Source: Sulfurovum sp. XGS-02 (GTDB lineage Bacteria > Campylobacterota > Campylobacteria > Campylobacterales > Sulfurovaceae). Taken from it: DNA of 64,000 bases. Numbering within the stretch: position 1 is the stretch's first letter; each line of letters begins with the position of its first letter. The notes beneath the pieces were generated by a model. It was not told where the DNA came from and searched no databases. It saw only the letters and a list, made by a program, of their open reading frames with translations. The position numbers were made by a program, and so were the translations under genes. The stretch is from the NCBI RefSeq assembly GCF_023213175.1, contig NZ_CP093312.1, positions 1,364,001 through 1,428,000 on the forward strand, in the 5' to 3' direction. Shown here in pieces: positions 9,374-19,089 of the stretch.

Positions 9374-10144
9374 TCAGAACCTAAAAAGTCTTTGGGCATT
9401 TTGCGTACTTGACGCTTCGATCTCTTTCCTGCTGAGCGAAGAGAGTTCAGCCATTTTATCTGCTACGAATGTCGTATAACTGGGTTCATTTCTTTCACCA
9501 CGGTGAGGGTGCGGCGTAAGATACGGTGCATCCGTCTCTATGACTAGTTTATCCAGAGGGATTTTAGGGTACACATTGATGAGTTTTCTTGCATTTTTAA
9601 ATGTCAAGACCCCGCCTATACCGTAATAGAAATTCTTTTTTGCGAGTTTGAGCAGTGACTCATCTGCATTGTAACAATGCAATACACCACCCTCTTCTCC
9701 CGCATGATGATCAAGCATCTCCAAACAATCCGGGCTTGATTCTCTCACATGGACAATAAGCGGTTTTTGAAGCTCTTTGGCCCACAGTATTTGGTCTAAA
9801 AAGACCTCTTTTTGCAATTTTTTCTCTTTTTCGATCTCATCTTCCGACTCCGGTAGTCTGAAATAATCCAATCCGCATTCGCCAATCGCAACACACTTGG
9901 GATGCGTCACATAGGGTTCCAAATAGCTTCTGTCATACTCATGGGCATCATAAGGATGTACACCTACTGCAAAATAGATGCTTTCATACCGTTCAGCCAG
10001 ATCAACCGCCTTCTGCAGCGTTTTTGGGTCTGCGCCTGGTATAATGAACTTCTCTACACCTTTTTCTCTGGCATTTTCCAAAACCTGTTCTATATCATCA
10101 TCATACCGATCATCATCCAAATGACAATGTGTGTCTATTAACAT
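9374..10144 (-). CDS. TatD-family metal-dependent hydrolase (YcfH-type nuclease)
   Basis: A 256-residue TIM-barrel amidohydrolase-fold protein with metal ligands typical of TatD nucleases: IDTHCHLDD (His6, His8), GECGLDY with the bridging Glu, a VHVRE histidine, a LHCY histidine and IETDAPYLTPHP with the catalytic Asp. Members act as 3'-5' exonucleases in DNA repair or RNA turnover, but the cellular substrate of this bacterial group is not well settled. The gene is 5 bases from mltD and is the first of the long minus-strand run. The TatD gene of C. jejuni lies in the same neighbourhood. Confidence 0.93.
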   Translation of the reverse strand: MLIDTHCHLDDDRYDDDIEQVLENAREKGVEKFIIPGADPKTLQKAVDLAERYESIYFAVGVHPYDAHEYDRSYLEPYVTHPKCVAIGECGLDYFRLPESEDEIEKEKKLQKEVFLDQILWAKELQKPLIVHVRESSPDCLEMLDHHAGEEGGVLHCYNADESLLKLAKKNFYYGIGGVLTFKNARKLINVYPKIPLDKLVIETDAPYLTPHPHRGERNEPSYTTFVADKMAELSSLSRKEIEASSTQNAQRLFRF

Positions 10145-10264
10145 CTATACTCTGTCCTTTTTTATACATTATAACAAATTTCTTCTCTATTCACTATGCA
10201 AACACCTGAATCTAACTTTCAATCGGTTATAGTTAAACATACATCATTATTCAGGAAGGAAGCT

Positions 10265-10882
10265 ATGTCTGCTTTAACCATCTTATCTATTTTTGTTTTT
10301 TTTGTTGTGTTGTTTATCTTTCTGGAATACAGAAATGAAAAAAAGTACCAGAAAGAGAGACGCAGAAAACAGCAGAAAACAGCTCCTGATACAAGGACCG
10401 CACCTTCAAAAGAACAAAAGAAAGCTACACCAAAGCCTGAACCAAAACCAGAGAAAGAAGCTGAACCGACGACCGAGCCGGAACCGGAAATAGCACTTGA
10501 ACCCGAAGAACCTCAAACTGAATCCATAATAGAGACAAAACAACTGCCTGAGGCGAATTATCCCCCGTTTACCCATGTTCGTCTAGTGGAAATGGGACTT
10601 TCTGACGAGGAAGCAAAAGAGTTTGTAGCTGAACTTATCCCGCAGATCGAAACAGAGATCCCTCTCATAGAAGCAGCGATAGAAGAAGGGGATTTTCACA
10701 AAATAGAAAAATTGACACATGGTATCAAAGGTTCAGCGACCAATCTGGGTACAGGTGGCGTCTCAGATCTTTTAACGGATTACAATACCTATGTGAAAAC
10801 GGGAACAGATGTTGATATTACCAACGCCTACCTTGAACATCTCAAACACTACACCAATGAGCTCAAGGCACAATATACCTAA
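10265..10882 (+). CDS. Membrane-anchored HPt (histidine phosphotransfer) protein
   Basis: Start chosen at the ATG at 10265, preceded by AGGAAGG; the longer frame from 10196 has no ribosome-binding site. It encodes 205 residues: one membrane segment (about 5-20), a basic stretch, a Pro/Glu/Lys-rich linker (about 40-95) and a C-terminal HPt four-helix domain with phosphoacceptor His152 in THGIKGSATNLG. It is the only plus-strand gene between two minus-strand blocks and converges on recN with a 4-base overlap of the ends. HPt domains relay phosphate between receivers; the nearby hybrid kinase lacks one, so a relay pairing is inferred. Tethering an HPt to the membrane by a charged linker is unusual. 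Confidence 0.88.
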   Translation: MSALTILSIFVFFVVLFIFLEYRNEKKYQKERRRKQQKTAPDTRTAPSKEQKKATPKPEPKPEKEAEPTTEPEPEIALEPEEPQTESIIETKQLPEANYPPFTHVRLVEMGLSDEEAKEFVAELIPQIETEIPLIEAAIEEGDFHKIEKLTHGIKGSATNLGTGGVSDLLTDYNTYVKTGTDVDITNAYLEHLKHYTNELKAQYT

Positions 10883-12408
10883 GCTCTTAACTTTTTGGCA
10901 AACTCCAATGCTTCATCCGTAGGATTTTCTCCTGCGATGATCCTTGCTATCTCAGAAACACGGCTCACATCATTCAAGACTTCCACCTGACTCTTTTGCC
11001 CTGCTTTTGTTACGACAACATGCTGTCCCGCTTTTGCTGTCAGATGCGGCTGATGAGAGATCGCAAAAACCTGGTACACTGAGGAGAGCTTATGGATCAT
11101 CTCTGCTATGGCAATGGATTCATCTCCGCTCACATTGGCGTCTATCTCATCGAGAATAAGAACCCCCTGTTTACTCTTATCTTCAGGGATCGTCGTTGCC
11201 ATCAGTGCCAAACGTACACGGTTAAATTCTCCTCCACTGAGTGTAGCGGTTTTTGATGAGCCGAGCATCACTTCTACACTGTCCATTCCACCTTCTGTCA
11301 AAGTGCCAGAAGAGAACACAAACGTAAGTGCAGGAAGTTTAAGTGTCGTCAGATACTCAGCTAAAGATCTTTCCAATATCTTTGCCTCTTTCTGGCGCGA
11401 CTGAGAGAGTTTTGAAGCGATGATCTGTAACTCTGAAAACTCTAAAGCCAAAAACGACTCCAGCATACTCTTGTCCTGTTCTATATTCTGATAGCCGGAA
11501 AGTTCTTTCTCTTTAGATTCTTTATAGGCTAATGCTTCTTCTATACTGCCGTAACGGTTCTTCAGTGTGGTGAGGTCAGCCAGACGGTCCAGTACTTCTT
11601 CTACATTGACCTCTTCAAGTTCATCTGCAAGATTTTCCGTCTCTTCAAAATCAGCACGAAGTTGGTTCATCGCATCGCTAAATATGGACCCGTCTTTATC
11701 TAATAGTCTATAGACCTCTTCCACATTTGCTTCTAAGGAAAATATCTCTGAAGCGCTTGAAAGTGCATCTTTTATCTTGTCAATACGTGAAAGCTGCTGT
11801 TTGATCTTGAGCAATTCCTCTTCTTCACCTACCTGCGGGTTGATAGAAGCTATTTTTTCTACTTCATAGGTCGCATACTCTATGAGTTCAGCAAGCTTTG
11901 CTTCATCTTCTTTTATCTTTGCGAGCTGTGAAGCTTTTTCTTTATAATTTCTATAACGTTTTCTGTACTCTTTGCGTAACTGTTTAAACGTTTTATTTTT
12001 ACTTAGAAGCTGATCATCGATCATCTCTAAAAGTGTTTCAGACTCAAAACCGCCTTTGTCGCGTACAGAGAGATACTTGACATAAGGCAGAAACATGTCA
12101 TTCAAAGCTTTTTTAGAGATATTCTGGCCATCGATAAAGTAACGAAGCTTCTCTTTTTTAAGTGTTTTTACCGTCAGATCATTCTCCAGTTCAAAGGCAT
12201 CACTTTGTAACTGTTCAGGCTTTAGCAAGTTCACTTCACACAATGCTGCAGCCCCTTGCGTACTGTACCCAAAACTCGAAAGTATCGCAGACATCAGTAC
12301 AGACTTACCTGCACCGCTGGGTCCGGTTAAAACCACCAATCCATTTTCAAACTCTAATTCTACTTCATCAAAAGTAACAAGATCGCGCAAATATAAACGT
12401 TCTATCAA
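10879..12408 (-). CDS. recN: DNA repair protein RecN (SMC-like ATPase)
   Basis: Structural-maintenance-of-chromosomes-like ATPase acting in double-strand-break repair. A TTG start at 12408 overlaps the nadK stop as TTGA, giving 509 residues that begin in register with other RecN proteins; an ATG at 12423 would add five residues. Walker A (GPSGAGKS) is near residue 32. A long central coiled coil (about 150-350) is followed by the ABC signature LSGGEFNR, Walker B VLILDEIDANVSGDE and the H-loop AISHQPH. Campylobacterota RecN is slightly shorter than the 550 or so residues of E. coli. The nadK-recN coupling is conserved with C. jejuni. Confidence 0.95.
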   Translation of the reverse strand: MIERLYLRDLVTFDEVELEFENGLVVLTGPSGAGKSVLMSAILSSFGYSTQGAAALCEVNLLKPEQLQSDAFELENDLTVKTLKKEKLRYFIDGQNISKKALNDMFLPYVKYLSVRDKGGFESETLLEMIDDQLLSKNKTFKQLRKEYRKRYRNYKEKASQLAKIKEDEAKLAELIEYATYEVEKIASINPQVGEEEELLKIKQQLSRIDKIKDALSSASEIFSLEANVEEVYRLLDKDGSIFSDAMNQLRADFEETENLADELEEVNVEEVLDRLADLTTLKNRYGSIEEALAYKESKEKELSGYQNIEQDKSMLESFLALEFSELQIIASKLSQSRQKEAKILERSLAEYLTTLKLPALTFVFSSGTLTEGGMDSVEVMLGSSKTATLSGGEFNRVRLALMATTIPEDKSKQGVLILDEIDANVSGDESIAIAEMIHKLSSVYQVFAISHQPHLTAKAGQHVVVTKAGQKSQVEVLNDVSRVSEIARIIAGENPTDEALEFAKKLRA

Positions 12409-13277
12409 TTCCCGGCACCCCATGAAAGTTTTTCTCTCAAGACAGAGAAATAATTGCGTTCTTTTCTATGCAGAAGTTTTGCACCGCGTTCTGCACCCCT
12501 GATCACCAGTACATCTTCGGGAACCATCTCATAATCATCCTGTCCGTCTATCACTGCAATGACACGTTCTTCGGGAGAAGAGAGTTCGATCGTAAAATCT
12601 GCAGGTACCACGAGAGGACGCTGTGTTAAAGAGTGTGCCAGTATGGGGGTCATAATGAGTGCCTGTGTCAGCGGATACATCACAGGACCGCCCGCAGCAA
12701 GGTTATATGCCGTTGATCCTGTAGGTGTCGCAATGATCAGTCCGTCCCCTTTATAGGTGTTAAATCTTTCTCCATCAATGGATGCATATATGGTTGAGAT
12801 CTTGGAGACTACCGGACGTGTGATCACCACATCGTTAAAAGCAAAAAACGGCTCTTTTTGACCATTTTTTCTTTGTATATACCCTTCTATCATCATACGT
12901 TCATCAATGCGATATTCATCTCTGATTAGTTGTTCTAAAAACAACTCTACATCATCGATGGTCACATCAGCCAAAAATCCTAAATTACCGGCATTGATAC
13001 CCACAACAGGTTTATCATGCCCATGAGAGCGGCGTACCAGGGAAAGCAGTGTACCATCTCCGCCCAAAGAGACCAAAAAGTCTGATTTTTCACACATTTT
13101 TTCAAAGGGCATACCTTCCAGACCTACTCTCTGCGCCGAACGTTCTGCCAGGATCACAGAAATACCTTTAGACTCGAACTGTGCCTTGATCCGTTCATAC
13201 AATGCTTTTATCTCTGGGTCATTGGGTTTTAAAATAAACCCTGCAGTTTTTATCTGCGATAATTTTTCATTACTCAT
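12405..13277 (-). CDS. nadK: NAD kinase
   Basis: Phosphorylates NAD to NADP, the only de novo NADP source in most bacteria. The protein has 290 residues. GGDGTLL (about 72-78) carries the catalytic Asp, and NAGNLGFL plus the Gly-rich TPTGSTAYNLAAGGP segment form the NAD site. The stop codon overlaps the recN start by four bases. The two are presumably transcribed together from upstream of 13277, divergently from aspS. Confidence 0.96.
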   Translation of the reverse strand: MSNEKLSQIKTAGFILKPNDPEIKALYERIKAQFESKGISVILAERSAQRVGLEGMPFEKMCEKSDFLVSLGGDGTLLSLVRRSHGHDKPVVGINAGNLGFLADVTIDDVELFLEQLIRDEYRIDERMMIEGYIQRKNGQKEPFFAFNDVVITRPVVSKISTIYASIDGERFNTYKGDGLIIATPTGSTAYNLAAGGPVMYPLTQALIMTPILAHSLTQRPLVVPADFTIELSSPEERVIAVIDGQDDYEMVPEDVLVIRGAERGAKLLHRKERNYFSVLREKLSWGAGN

Positions 13278-13400
13278 CTTTTTCCTGACTCTATTTAAGA
13301 AATATAATTGTTAGAGTAGCATAAATGTACTGTTAGTATTTGAAAATATTTCATATTGCCATATTTTTGTAAGTGAATTTAACCCTAAACTACTTTTTGA

Positions 13401-13406
13401 TATAAT
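13401..13406 (+). promoter_or_regulatory. Predicted -10 box for aspS-adk
   Basis: A TATAAT hexamer preceded by TGA (extended -10 like) lies 28 bases before the aspS start in an AT-rich intergenic region. No good -35 is seen, which is normal for sigma-70 promoters of Campylobacterota. Confidence 0.6.
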
Positions 13407-13434
13407 CGCGCCATTATAAACAGATAGGATAGTC

Positions 13435-15186
13435 ATGAGAACACATTATTGTGCAGAAGTAAATGAAGAACATATTGGACAGGAAGTTACCGTTGCGGGT
13501 TGGGTCTCTTCACGTAGAGACCATGGTGGACTTATATTCATCGACCTTAGAGACAAAGATGAAGTAGTACAGCTTGTGTGTGATCCGGCAGACGATGCAA
13601 ATGCGCATAAAATAGCTGAAGAGGTCAGAGATCAGTTTGTATTGATCGCTAAAGGTAAAGTACGTGCCAGAGGTGAAGGGCTGGAGAACCCTAAACTAAA
13701 AACCGGGAAGATAGAGATCGTAGTGAACGACCTTAATATAGAAAACCGTTCTAAACCTATGCCTTTTGACCTCAATGATGACAAAGTAAATGAAGAGATC
13801 AAACTGAAGCACCGTTACTTAGAACTACGTACACAAAAATCTTACGATATCTTCAAGCTGCGTTCAAAAGCAACGATCGCTGCACGTAACTCACTTGATG
13901 CACTAGACTTCCTTGAAGTTGAAACACCTATTATTACTAAATCTACACCCGAAGGTGCCAGAGATTACCTTGTACCTTCACGTGTACATCCTGGTGAATT
14001 CTATGCACTTCCACAATCTCCGCAGCTTTTCAAGCAGCTTTTGATGGTGGGCGGTTTTGACCGTTACTTCCAGATAGCAAAATGTTTCAGAGATGAAGAC
14101 TTAAGAGCAGACAGACAACCTGAGTTCACGCAAATAGATGTTGAAATGTCTTTCTGTGACCAGGAAGAGGTGATTGCCGTTGCAGAAAAACTGATACACG
14201 ATGTATTTTCTGCATGCGGTTTTGACATTCCTACTACATTTAAACGTATGCCTCACTTTGAAGCGATGGAAAAATACGGTTCAGACAAACCGGATATGCG
14301 TTATGATCTGGCTATGGTAGATGTGATCGATATTTTTGAAAGATGTGACAATGAGATCTTCTCGAATATCGCAAAATCACCGAAGAAAAACCGTATCAAA
14401 GCACTCAAGGTACCAAAAGGTGATGAGATCTTCTCAAAACGTCAAATGAAAGGTTTTGAAGATTACGTTCGTAAATTCGGTGCATCCGGTCTGGGTTATT
14501 TCCAGATGAAAGAAGATGGTCTTAAAGGACCTCTTACTAAATTCTTTACAGAAGAAGATATTCAGGCGATCATTGAGAGATGTGGACTTGAAGTAGGTGA
14601 TGCTGTCTTCTTTGGTGCAGGTGAGAAAAAACTGGTATGGGATTATATGGGTCGTTTCCGTATCTATCTTGCAGAAACCATGGATATCATTCCTAAAGAT
14701 ACATTTGAGTTCTTATGGGTCATGGACTTCCCTATGTTCGAAGTAGAAGATGGAAAGGTCAAAGCACTTCACCATCCATTTACACAGCCAAAATCATTGG
14801 ATTATGAAGATATCGAAGAGATTGAATCGATCGCCTATGATATAGTACTGAACGGTACAGAGCTTGGTGGTGGATCGATCCGTATCCATAAAGAAGATGT
14901 GCAGGCAGAGATCTTTAAACTCCTTGGTATCGATGAAGAAGAAGCACAAGAGAAGTTCGGGTTCTTACTTGATGCACTCAAATTCGGTGCACCGCCACAT
15001 GGTGGTTTTGCCCTCGGTCTTGACAGACTTATCATGCTAATGACCGGTGCTTCAAGTATCCGTGAGGTTATCGCATTCCCTAAAACACAAAAAGCACAGT
15101 GTCTTCTTACACAAGCACCAAGCGTTGTAGATGCAGAACAGCTTAAAGACCTGAGCCTTAGAATCAGACAAACACCAACAGCATAA
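13435..15186 (+). CDS. aspS: Aspartyl-tRNA synthetase (probably non-discriminating, Asp/Asn)
   Basis: A class II aminoacyl-tRNA synthetase of 583 residues, bacterial type. The N-terminal OB-fold anticodon-binding domain (about 1-105, [20 protein letters not shown]) is followed by the class II core: motif 2 ([18 protein letters not shown]), the inserted GAD domain (about 290-410), and motif 3 [11 protein letters not shown]. In Campylobacterota this enzyme usually charges both tRNA-Asp and tRNA-Asn, with GatCAB converting Asp-tRNA-Asn; that is family knowledge, not visible here. adk follows after 20 bases and is likely cotranscribed. Confidence 0.96.
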   Translation: MRTHYCAEVNEEHIGQEVTVAGWVSSRRDHGGLIFIDLRDKDEVVQLVCDPADDANAHKIAEEVRDQFVLIAKGKVRARGEGLENPKLKTGKIEIVVNDLNIENRSKPMPFDLNDDKVNEEIKLKHRYLELRTQKSYDIFKLRSKATIAARNSLDALDFLEVETPIITKSTPEGARDYLVPSRVHPGEFYALPQSPQLFKQLLMVGGFDRYFQIAKCFRDEDLRADRQPEFTQIDVEMSFCDQEEVIAVAEKLIHDVFSACGFDIPTTFKRMPHFEAMEKYGSDKPDMRYDLAMVDVIDIFERCDNEIFSNIAKSPKKNRIKALKVPKGDEIFSKRQMKGFEDYVRKFGASGLGYFQMKEDGLKGPLTKFFTEEDIQAIIERCGLEVGDAVFFGAGEKKLVWDYMGRFRIYLAETMDIIPKDTFEFLWVMDFPMFEVEDGKVKALHHPFTQPKSLDYEDIEEIESIAYDIVLNGTELGGGSIRIHKEDVQAEIFKLLGIDEEEAQEKFGFLLDALKFGAPPHGGFALGLDRLIMLMTGASSIREVIAFPKTQKAQCLLTQAPSVVDAEQLKDLSLRIRQTPTA

Positions 15187-15206
15187 AACAAAGGAAAGAA
15201 AAAACT

Positions 15207-15800
15207 ATGAAAAAACTATTTTTAATCATTGGCGCACCGGGTTCAGGAAAAACAACAGATGCAAGTATCATCGCTGAAAAGAACAGTGACACTATCGTAC
15301 ACTACTCAACCGGTGATATGCTTAGAGAAGAAGTGGCAAGCGGAAGCGAACTGGGTCAAACGATAGAAAGCTATATCTCAAAAGGTGCCCTTGTACCACT
15401 TAAAATCATTGTGGACACTATCGTATCTGCTATCAAAAATGCACCTGTAGACAATGTACTTATCGATGGTTACCCAAGAAGTACGGAACAAATGACAGCT
15501 TTTGATGAACTTGTATCTAAAGAAGATGACATTGAGCTTGCGTCAGTGATCGAAGTAAGAGTGAGCGAGCAAGTAGCCAGAGAGAGAATTTTAGGCCGTC
15601 GTGCAGAAGCAGCACCTGGTGAAGAGAGAAGTGATGACAGTGAAGAGGTATTCAACGATAGAATGAAAATCTATACTGATCCATTGGCTGAGATTCAAGC
15701 ATTTTATACTGAGAAGAACCTATTAGAAGTGATTTCTGGTGAAAGAACGCTTGAAGAAGTGGTTGCAGATATGGAAGCATTTGTAAAGAGCAAGATCTAA
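15207..15800 (+). CDS. adk: Adenylate kinase
   Basis: Interconverts ATP + AMP and 2 ADP. Of its 197 residues, the P-loop GAPGSGKTT is at about 8-16, STGDMLREE is the AMP-binding segment and IDGYPRS the NMP/core motif. The LID is short (LGRRAEAAPGEERSDDSEEVFNDR) and lacks the four-cysteine zinc site of long-type enzymes. It follows aspS by 20 bases and is closed by a terminator-like hairpin. The aspS-adk order matches C. jejuni. Confidence 0.95.
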   Translation: MKKLFLIIGAPGSGKTTDASIIAEKNSDTIVHYSTGDMLREEVASGSELGQTIESYISKGALVPLKIIVDTIVSAIKNAPVDNVLIDGYPRSTEQMTAFDELVSKEDDIELASVIEVRVSEQVARERILGRRAEAAPGEERSDDSEEVFNDRMKIYTDPLAEIQAFYTEKNLLEVISGERTLEEVVADMEAFVKSKI

Positions 15801-15806
15801 AACCAA

Positions 15807-15840
15807 CGCCCACTCTTCTGGTGGGTAGCCCCAGACTCTT
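15807..15840 (+). terminator. Probable Rho-independent terminator after adk
   Basis: GCCCAC and GTGGGT form a GC-rich stem around a TCTTCT loop, seven bases after the adk stop, with a T-rich stretch (CTTTTTATTTT) about ten bases further on. The gap between stem and T-tract weakens the call. Confidence 0.5.
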
Positions 15841-16013
15841 TTTATTTTCTTATTCAACACATAACCTCATATAATCTATATTCTCCTCACTATTTTATTA
15901 CAAAAACAAATCCTACTCAATTAATAAAAAACATAGAATATATTGCTAAATATCCTTTAATATTTAATATATTTTAGCTACTATAGGTTTACATTTACTA
16001 TAAGGACAAGGGA

Positions 16014-17240
16014 ATGAACGTAAAGACAACAAGAACCTTAGGGAAATTGATCACACTTTCACTTATCACTTCAACGATGATACATGCAACAAACGGAGAC
16101 AACCTTATTTCTGTAGGTGCTAAAGCCAGAGGTATGGGTGGTGTCGGGATCGCTATGGCACATGGTGCAGAATCTGGATTGAGCAACGGTGCACTGATCA
16201 CAAGTGTAGAGAGCAGTGAAATCGGATTTGGTGGTACACTCTTTATGCCTGACATTGAAACTCAAATAAATGGCTTTGGAGATCCGGCTTATACCAGTGA
16301 TGCAGATATGAATGTGATCCCTGAAGTGTCACTTGCACATAAGATCGATGAAAATTGGTATATCGGTGTTGGTATGTGGGGGACTGGTGGAATGGGTACA
16401 GATTACAGCAAAGCATCTGGTGGTGCATTTAATAACTTTAATATGGTAACCAACTTACAATTGATGCAATTTGCTGTACCTATTGCCTATAAAACGGGAG
16501 GCTTGAGTCTTTCGGTCACACCTGTACTTCAGTATGGGAATTTAGATATAAATTATATTATCGGACCAAATCCTCTAAACATTCCAGCAGGTTCTGTAGG
16601 CGCAGGTTTAGCACAAGACTTTGGCTTTGGATATAATGTAGGACTTGCCTATGACCTATCATCAAATGGTATCAGTGGTCTTACTTTTGGTGCTATGTAT
16701 AAATCTGCCATAGAGATGGACTATGATGGTCAACTTACTACAGCTTCAGCACCTTTTGGACTTACACTTCCTAACGGAGATACACTTGAACAACCTGAAG
16801 AGTATGGTGTAGGTCTTGCCTATGCTATGGGTCAACATACGATAGCTTTTGACTATAAAAAAATAAAATGGTCTGATGCTAAAGGGTATAGTGACTACGG
16901 TTGGGAAGATTCCAATGTCTATGCAGTCGGTTACCAATATACAGAGAATGAATGGACCATAAGACTTGGTTACAATCATGCATCTTCTGCTGTAGTAGAA
17001 GTAGCGGATCCAAGACTTAACTTCTTTAACCTTCTTGGTTTTCCGGCAACTGCAGAAGATCACTATACAGTAGGGGCTAGCTACGAGTTTACACATGCAT
17101 TTTCTCTTGACTTAGCCTATGTCTATCAAGACAATAATAACGAAACATTTGATGTAAGTACATTATTTGGACCAGGTGCAACTGTAAGTACTGATCACGC
17201 AGAAGACAGTGTTTCTTTCCAGTTAGCCTATAAGTTTTAA
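16014..17240 (+). CDS. FadL/OmpP1/TodX-family outer-membrane porin
   Basis: An outer-membrane beta-barrel for hydrophobic compounds. A signal peptide (about 1-25, cleaving after IHA) is followed by the family N-terminal hatch pattern VGAKARGMGGVGIAMAHG, then alternating amphipathic strands, and the protein ends in a C-terminal aromatic residue (QLAYKF), the usual barrel-assembly signal. It has 408 residues, within the normal FadL range. Substrate may be fatty acids or aromatic/alkane hydrocarbons; the sequence does not decide. It stands alone, with its own upstream AT-rich region and a hairpin over its stop. Confidence 0.9.
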   Translation: MNVKTTRTLGKLITLSLITSTMIHATNGDNLISVGAKARGMGGVGIAMAHGAESGLSNGALITSVESSEIGFGGTLFMPDIETQINGFGDPAYTSDADMNVIPEVSLAHKIDENWYIGVGMWGTGGMGTDYSKASGGAFNNFNMVTNLQLMQFAVPIAYKTGGLSLSVTPVLQYGNLDINYIIGPNPLNIPAGSVGAGLAQDFGFGYNVGLAYDLSSNGISGLTFGAMYKSAIEMDYDGQLTTASAPFGLTLPNGDTLEQPEEYGVGLAYAMGQHTIAFDYKKIKWSDAKGYSDYGWEDSNVYAVGYQYTENEWTIRLGYNHASSAVVEVADPRLNFFNLLGFPATAEDHYTVGASYEFTHAFSLDLAYVYQDNNNETFDVSTLFGPGATVSTDHAEDSVSFQLAYKF

Positions 17241-17255
17241 TCCCTGTTAAAACTT
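17232..17255. terminator. Hairpin between converging genes, possible terminator
   Basis: A perfect 9-base stem (AAGTTTTAA / TTAAAACTT) with loop TCCCTG covers the FadL stop codon and ends at the last base before the deacetylase stop. The stem is AT-rich and no long T-tract follows on either strand, so termination strength is uncertain. Confidence 0.45.
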
Positions 17256-18179
17256 TTAGGAAGAGGTGCTTTTCAGCATCTCTTCCAGTGTCACCTTGAC
17301 ATTCTCCCCCAAAGCATTGACATTGTAACCCCCTTCTAAAAAAAACACAAAGGGAACATCCGCACTATCCAGTATGATCCTAACAATACGTCTTATACCT
17401 TCCGTAGTGATATTCAATTGTGCCAAAGGGTCACTTTCATGCAGATCATACCCTGCAGAAACCAAAATGATGTCAGGTTTAAAGTCGTTGACAAGTGAAG
17501 GAAGCTCATTTTCATAGATATCAAGTAAATCGTTGTCTGAACTTCCCGCCATCACTGGAAAGTTTGCAGTATATCCCCTGCCTTTACCCTCTCCTTTCTC
17601 TAACTGGGCACCTGTACCGGGGAATATATACGCCTGATGTGATGAGAAATAAAATACAGAGTCATCTTCATAAAAGGTGTCTTGTGTACCATTACCATGA
17701 TGGACATCAAAATCGACGATCATCACTTTTTCATATCCTATGCTCTGTGCATACCGTGCAGCTATGGCAATATTATTGAAAAGGCAAAAGCCCATGGCTT
17801 GTGCGGGTCTGGCATGATGTCCTGGAGGTCTTACGGCACAAAAAGCCCGTTCAAATTCCCCAGACTTTATACCATCCAATGCTACGACTCCTGCTCCCAC
17901 TGCCATCCTTGCTGCATCAAATGAATCCACACTGCAGACAGTATCCGAATCAATACTTCCTTCATAGGCACAAACATTTTTAATAGTCTCTATATGATCA
18001 GGAGAGTGTACAAGTTCAAGTATACTTTCTGAAGCACTTATCGGAGAGGTAAATGTCAAAAATGAATGCAGTTCTTCAATAGCTTTATTGATCGCTCTAA
18101 GGCGCTCTGGAGACTCCGGATGCATTGCACCGGTATGATGCTGTAGATAGATATCATCAGTTATATATGCTACTTTCAT
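17256..18179 (-). CDS. Histone-deacetylase-superfamily protein (AcuC/APAH-like)
   Basis: A zinc-dependent deacetylase fold of 307 residues. HH at about 121-122 are the active-site histidines, DFDVHHGNGTQ near 156-166 gives zinc ligands Asp158 and His160, and the SAGYDLHESDPL segment supplies the further Asp. The GGYN near the C-terminus has the family position of the catalytic tyrosine loop (GGY). Bacterial members remove acetyl groups from proteins such as acetyl-CoA synthetase, or from acetylpolyamines; the substrate is not determined here. It converges with the porin gene and lies 7 bases after the small coiled-coil gene. Confidence 0.9.
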   Translation of the reverse strand: MKVAYITDDIYLQHHTGAMHPESPERLRAINKAIEELHSFLTFTSPISASESILELVHSPDHIETIKNVCAYEGSIDSDTVCSVDSFDAARMAVGAGVVALDGIKSGEFERAFCAVRPPGHHARPAQAMGFCLFNNIAIAARYAQSIGYEKVMIVDFDVHHGNGTQDTFYEDDSVFYFSSHQAYIFPGTGAQLEKGEGKGRGYTANFPVMAGSSDNDLLDIYENELPSLVNDFKPDIILVSAGYDLHESDPLAQLNITTEGIRRIVRIILDSADVPFVFFLEGGYNVNALGENVKVTLEEMLKSTSS

Positions 18180-18186
18180 CCCACTA

Positions 18187-18471
18187 TTATACTCTCTTTT
18201 TCAGTTGAGCGATCTCCTTTTTTAATTCTTCTATCTCTTTTTTCAGTCTTGCATTCTCTTTACGTAAGCTATAGGGTTCTTTATTTTCTTCTTTCAAGAT
18301 AGACTTTTGAACCTCTTTTTCAACCGTATCATCCAGTAAGATATAGACGACATCTTTACCGTTCTCTACGACTGTTTCTGTTGGAACTTGACCTGATTTT
18401 GTCATTTTTACCACATTGAATATACTCAGTTTATGTTTTGTAGCATATGCCTTAACCGTTAATTTTTCCAT
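18187..18471 (-). CDS. Small protein with C-terminal coiled coil, function unknown
   Basis: The ATG at 18471 has AGGA seven bases upstream and gives 94 residues; a longer frame to 18558 would run into the promoter of the divergent SYLF gene. Residues 1-45 (TVKAYATKHKLSIFNVVKMTKSGQVPTE) resemble a small winged-helix/excisionase-like motif, and 63-94 form a Lys/Glu-Leu heptad coiled coil. A DNA-binding adaptor role is possible but not shown. It may be cotranscribed with the deacetylase. Confidence 0.7.
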   Translation of the reverse strand: MEKLTVKAYATKHKLSIFNVVKMTKSGQVPTETVVENGKDVVYILLDDTVEKEVQKSILKEENKEPYSLRKENARLKKEIEELKKEIAQLKKRV

Positions 18472-18505
18472 GAGAATCCTACACATTTTTTTTACTTTTC
18501 TAAGA

Positions 18506-18511
18506 TATAAT
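18506..18511 (+). promoter_or_regulatory. Predicted -10 box for the SYLF gene
   Basis: TATAAT (within AGATATAATATG) lies 27 bases before the ATG at 18538, in a T-rich stretch typical of promoters in this phylum. Confidence 0.5.
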
Positions 18512-18537
18512 ATGACAAATTTCATAAGGATTACAAC

Positions 18538-19089
18538 ATGTACAGTAAAAAATTGCACCCAATGATGCTATTGCTTCTTATCTCTCTTGCTTTTACTCAA
18601 TTTTCATTTGCAAAACCAGCTGCCCAGCTGAATGCAGATGTTGATGCAGCCATCAAAAAATTTGAAAAAGAAGTGGTAGGGGGACCAGAATTTCTTTCAA
18701 AAGTAAAAGGTTATCTTGTCTTTCCTTCTGTCATAAAAGGTGGATTTATCCTTGGAGGAGAATATGGTGAAGGTGCCCTTCGTATCAATGGTACGACCAA
18801 ACACTTTTACAGTATGACATCCGCTTCCATAGGATACCAAGCCGGTGTGCAAGAGCATTCAGTCCTCATCGCCTTTCTTTCAGAAGCTTCTTTAAACAAT
18901 TTTATTCGAAGTAACGGATGGGAAGCCGGTGTAGATGGTTCTATTACTGTAGCGGACTGGGGAAAAAATAAAGATATCACCTCTATCAGTTATGAAAAAC
19001 CTATTGTTGCATTTATCTATGGTGCAGAAGGTTTGATGTTAGGTGTCAGTATAGAAGGTACCAAATTCCAAAGGATCATACCTAATTAA
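18538..19089 (+). CDS. SYLF-domain (Ysc84-like) secreted lipid-binding protein
   Basis: A 183-residue protein with an N-terminal signal peptide (about 1-25, ending FAKPA). The rest is one SYLF domain: VKGYLVFPSVIKGGFILGGEYGEG, SASIGYQAGVQEHS and a conserved Gly-rich C-terminal half. SYLF domains bind phosphoinositides in eukaryotes; bacterial versions are periplasmic and of unclear role. The strand faces away from the small coiled-coil gene, and its 3' end overlaps the converging radical SAM gene by 4 bases. Confidence 0.85.
   Translation: MYSKKLHPMMLLLLISLAFTQFSFAKPAAQLNADVDAAIKKFEKEVVGGPEFLSKVKGYLVFPSVIKGGFILGGEYGEGALRINGTTKHFYSMTSASIGYQAGVQEHSVLIAFLSEASLNNFIRSNGWEAGVDGSITVADWGKNKDITSISYEKPIVAFIYGAEGLMLGVSIEGTKFQRIIPN

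Noticed and set aside
18472-18558. Longer start for the small coiled-coil gene
   Set aside because: It would cross the -10 box and start of the divergent SYLF gene; the ATG at 18471 has AGGA.
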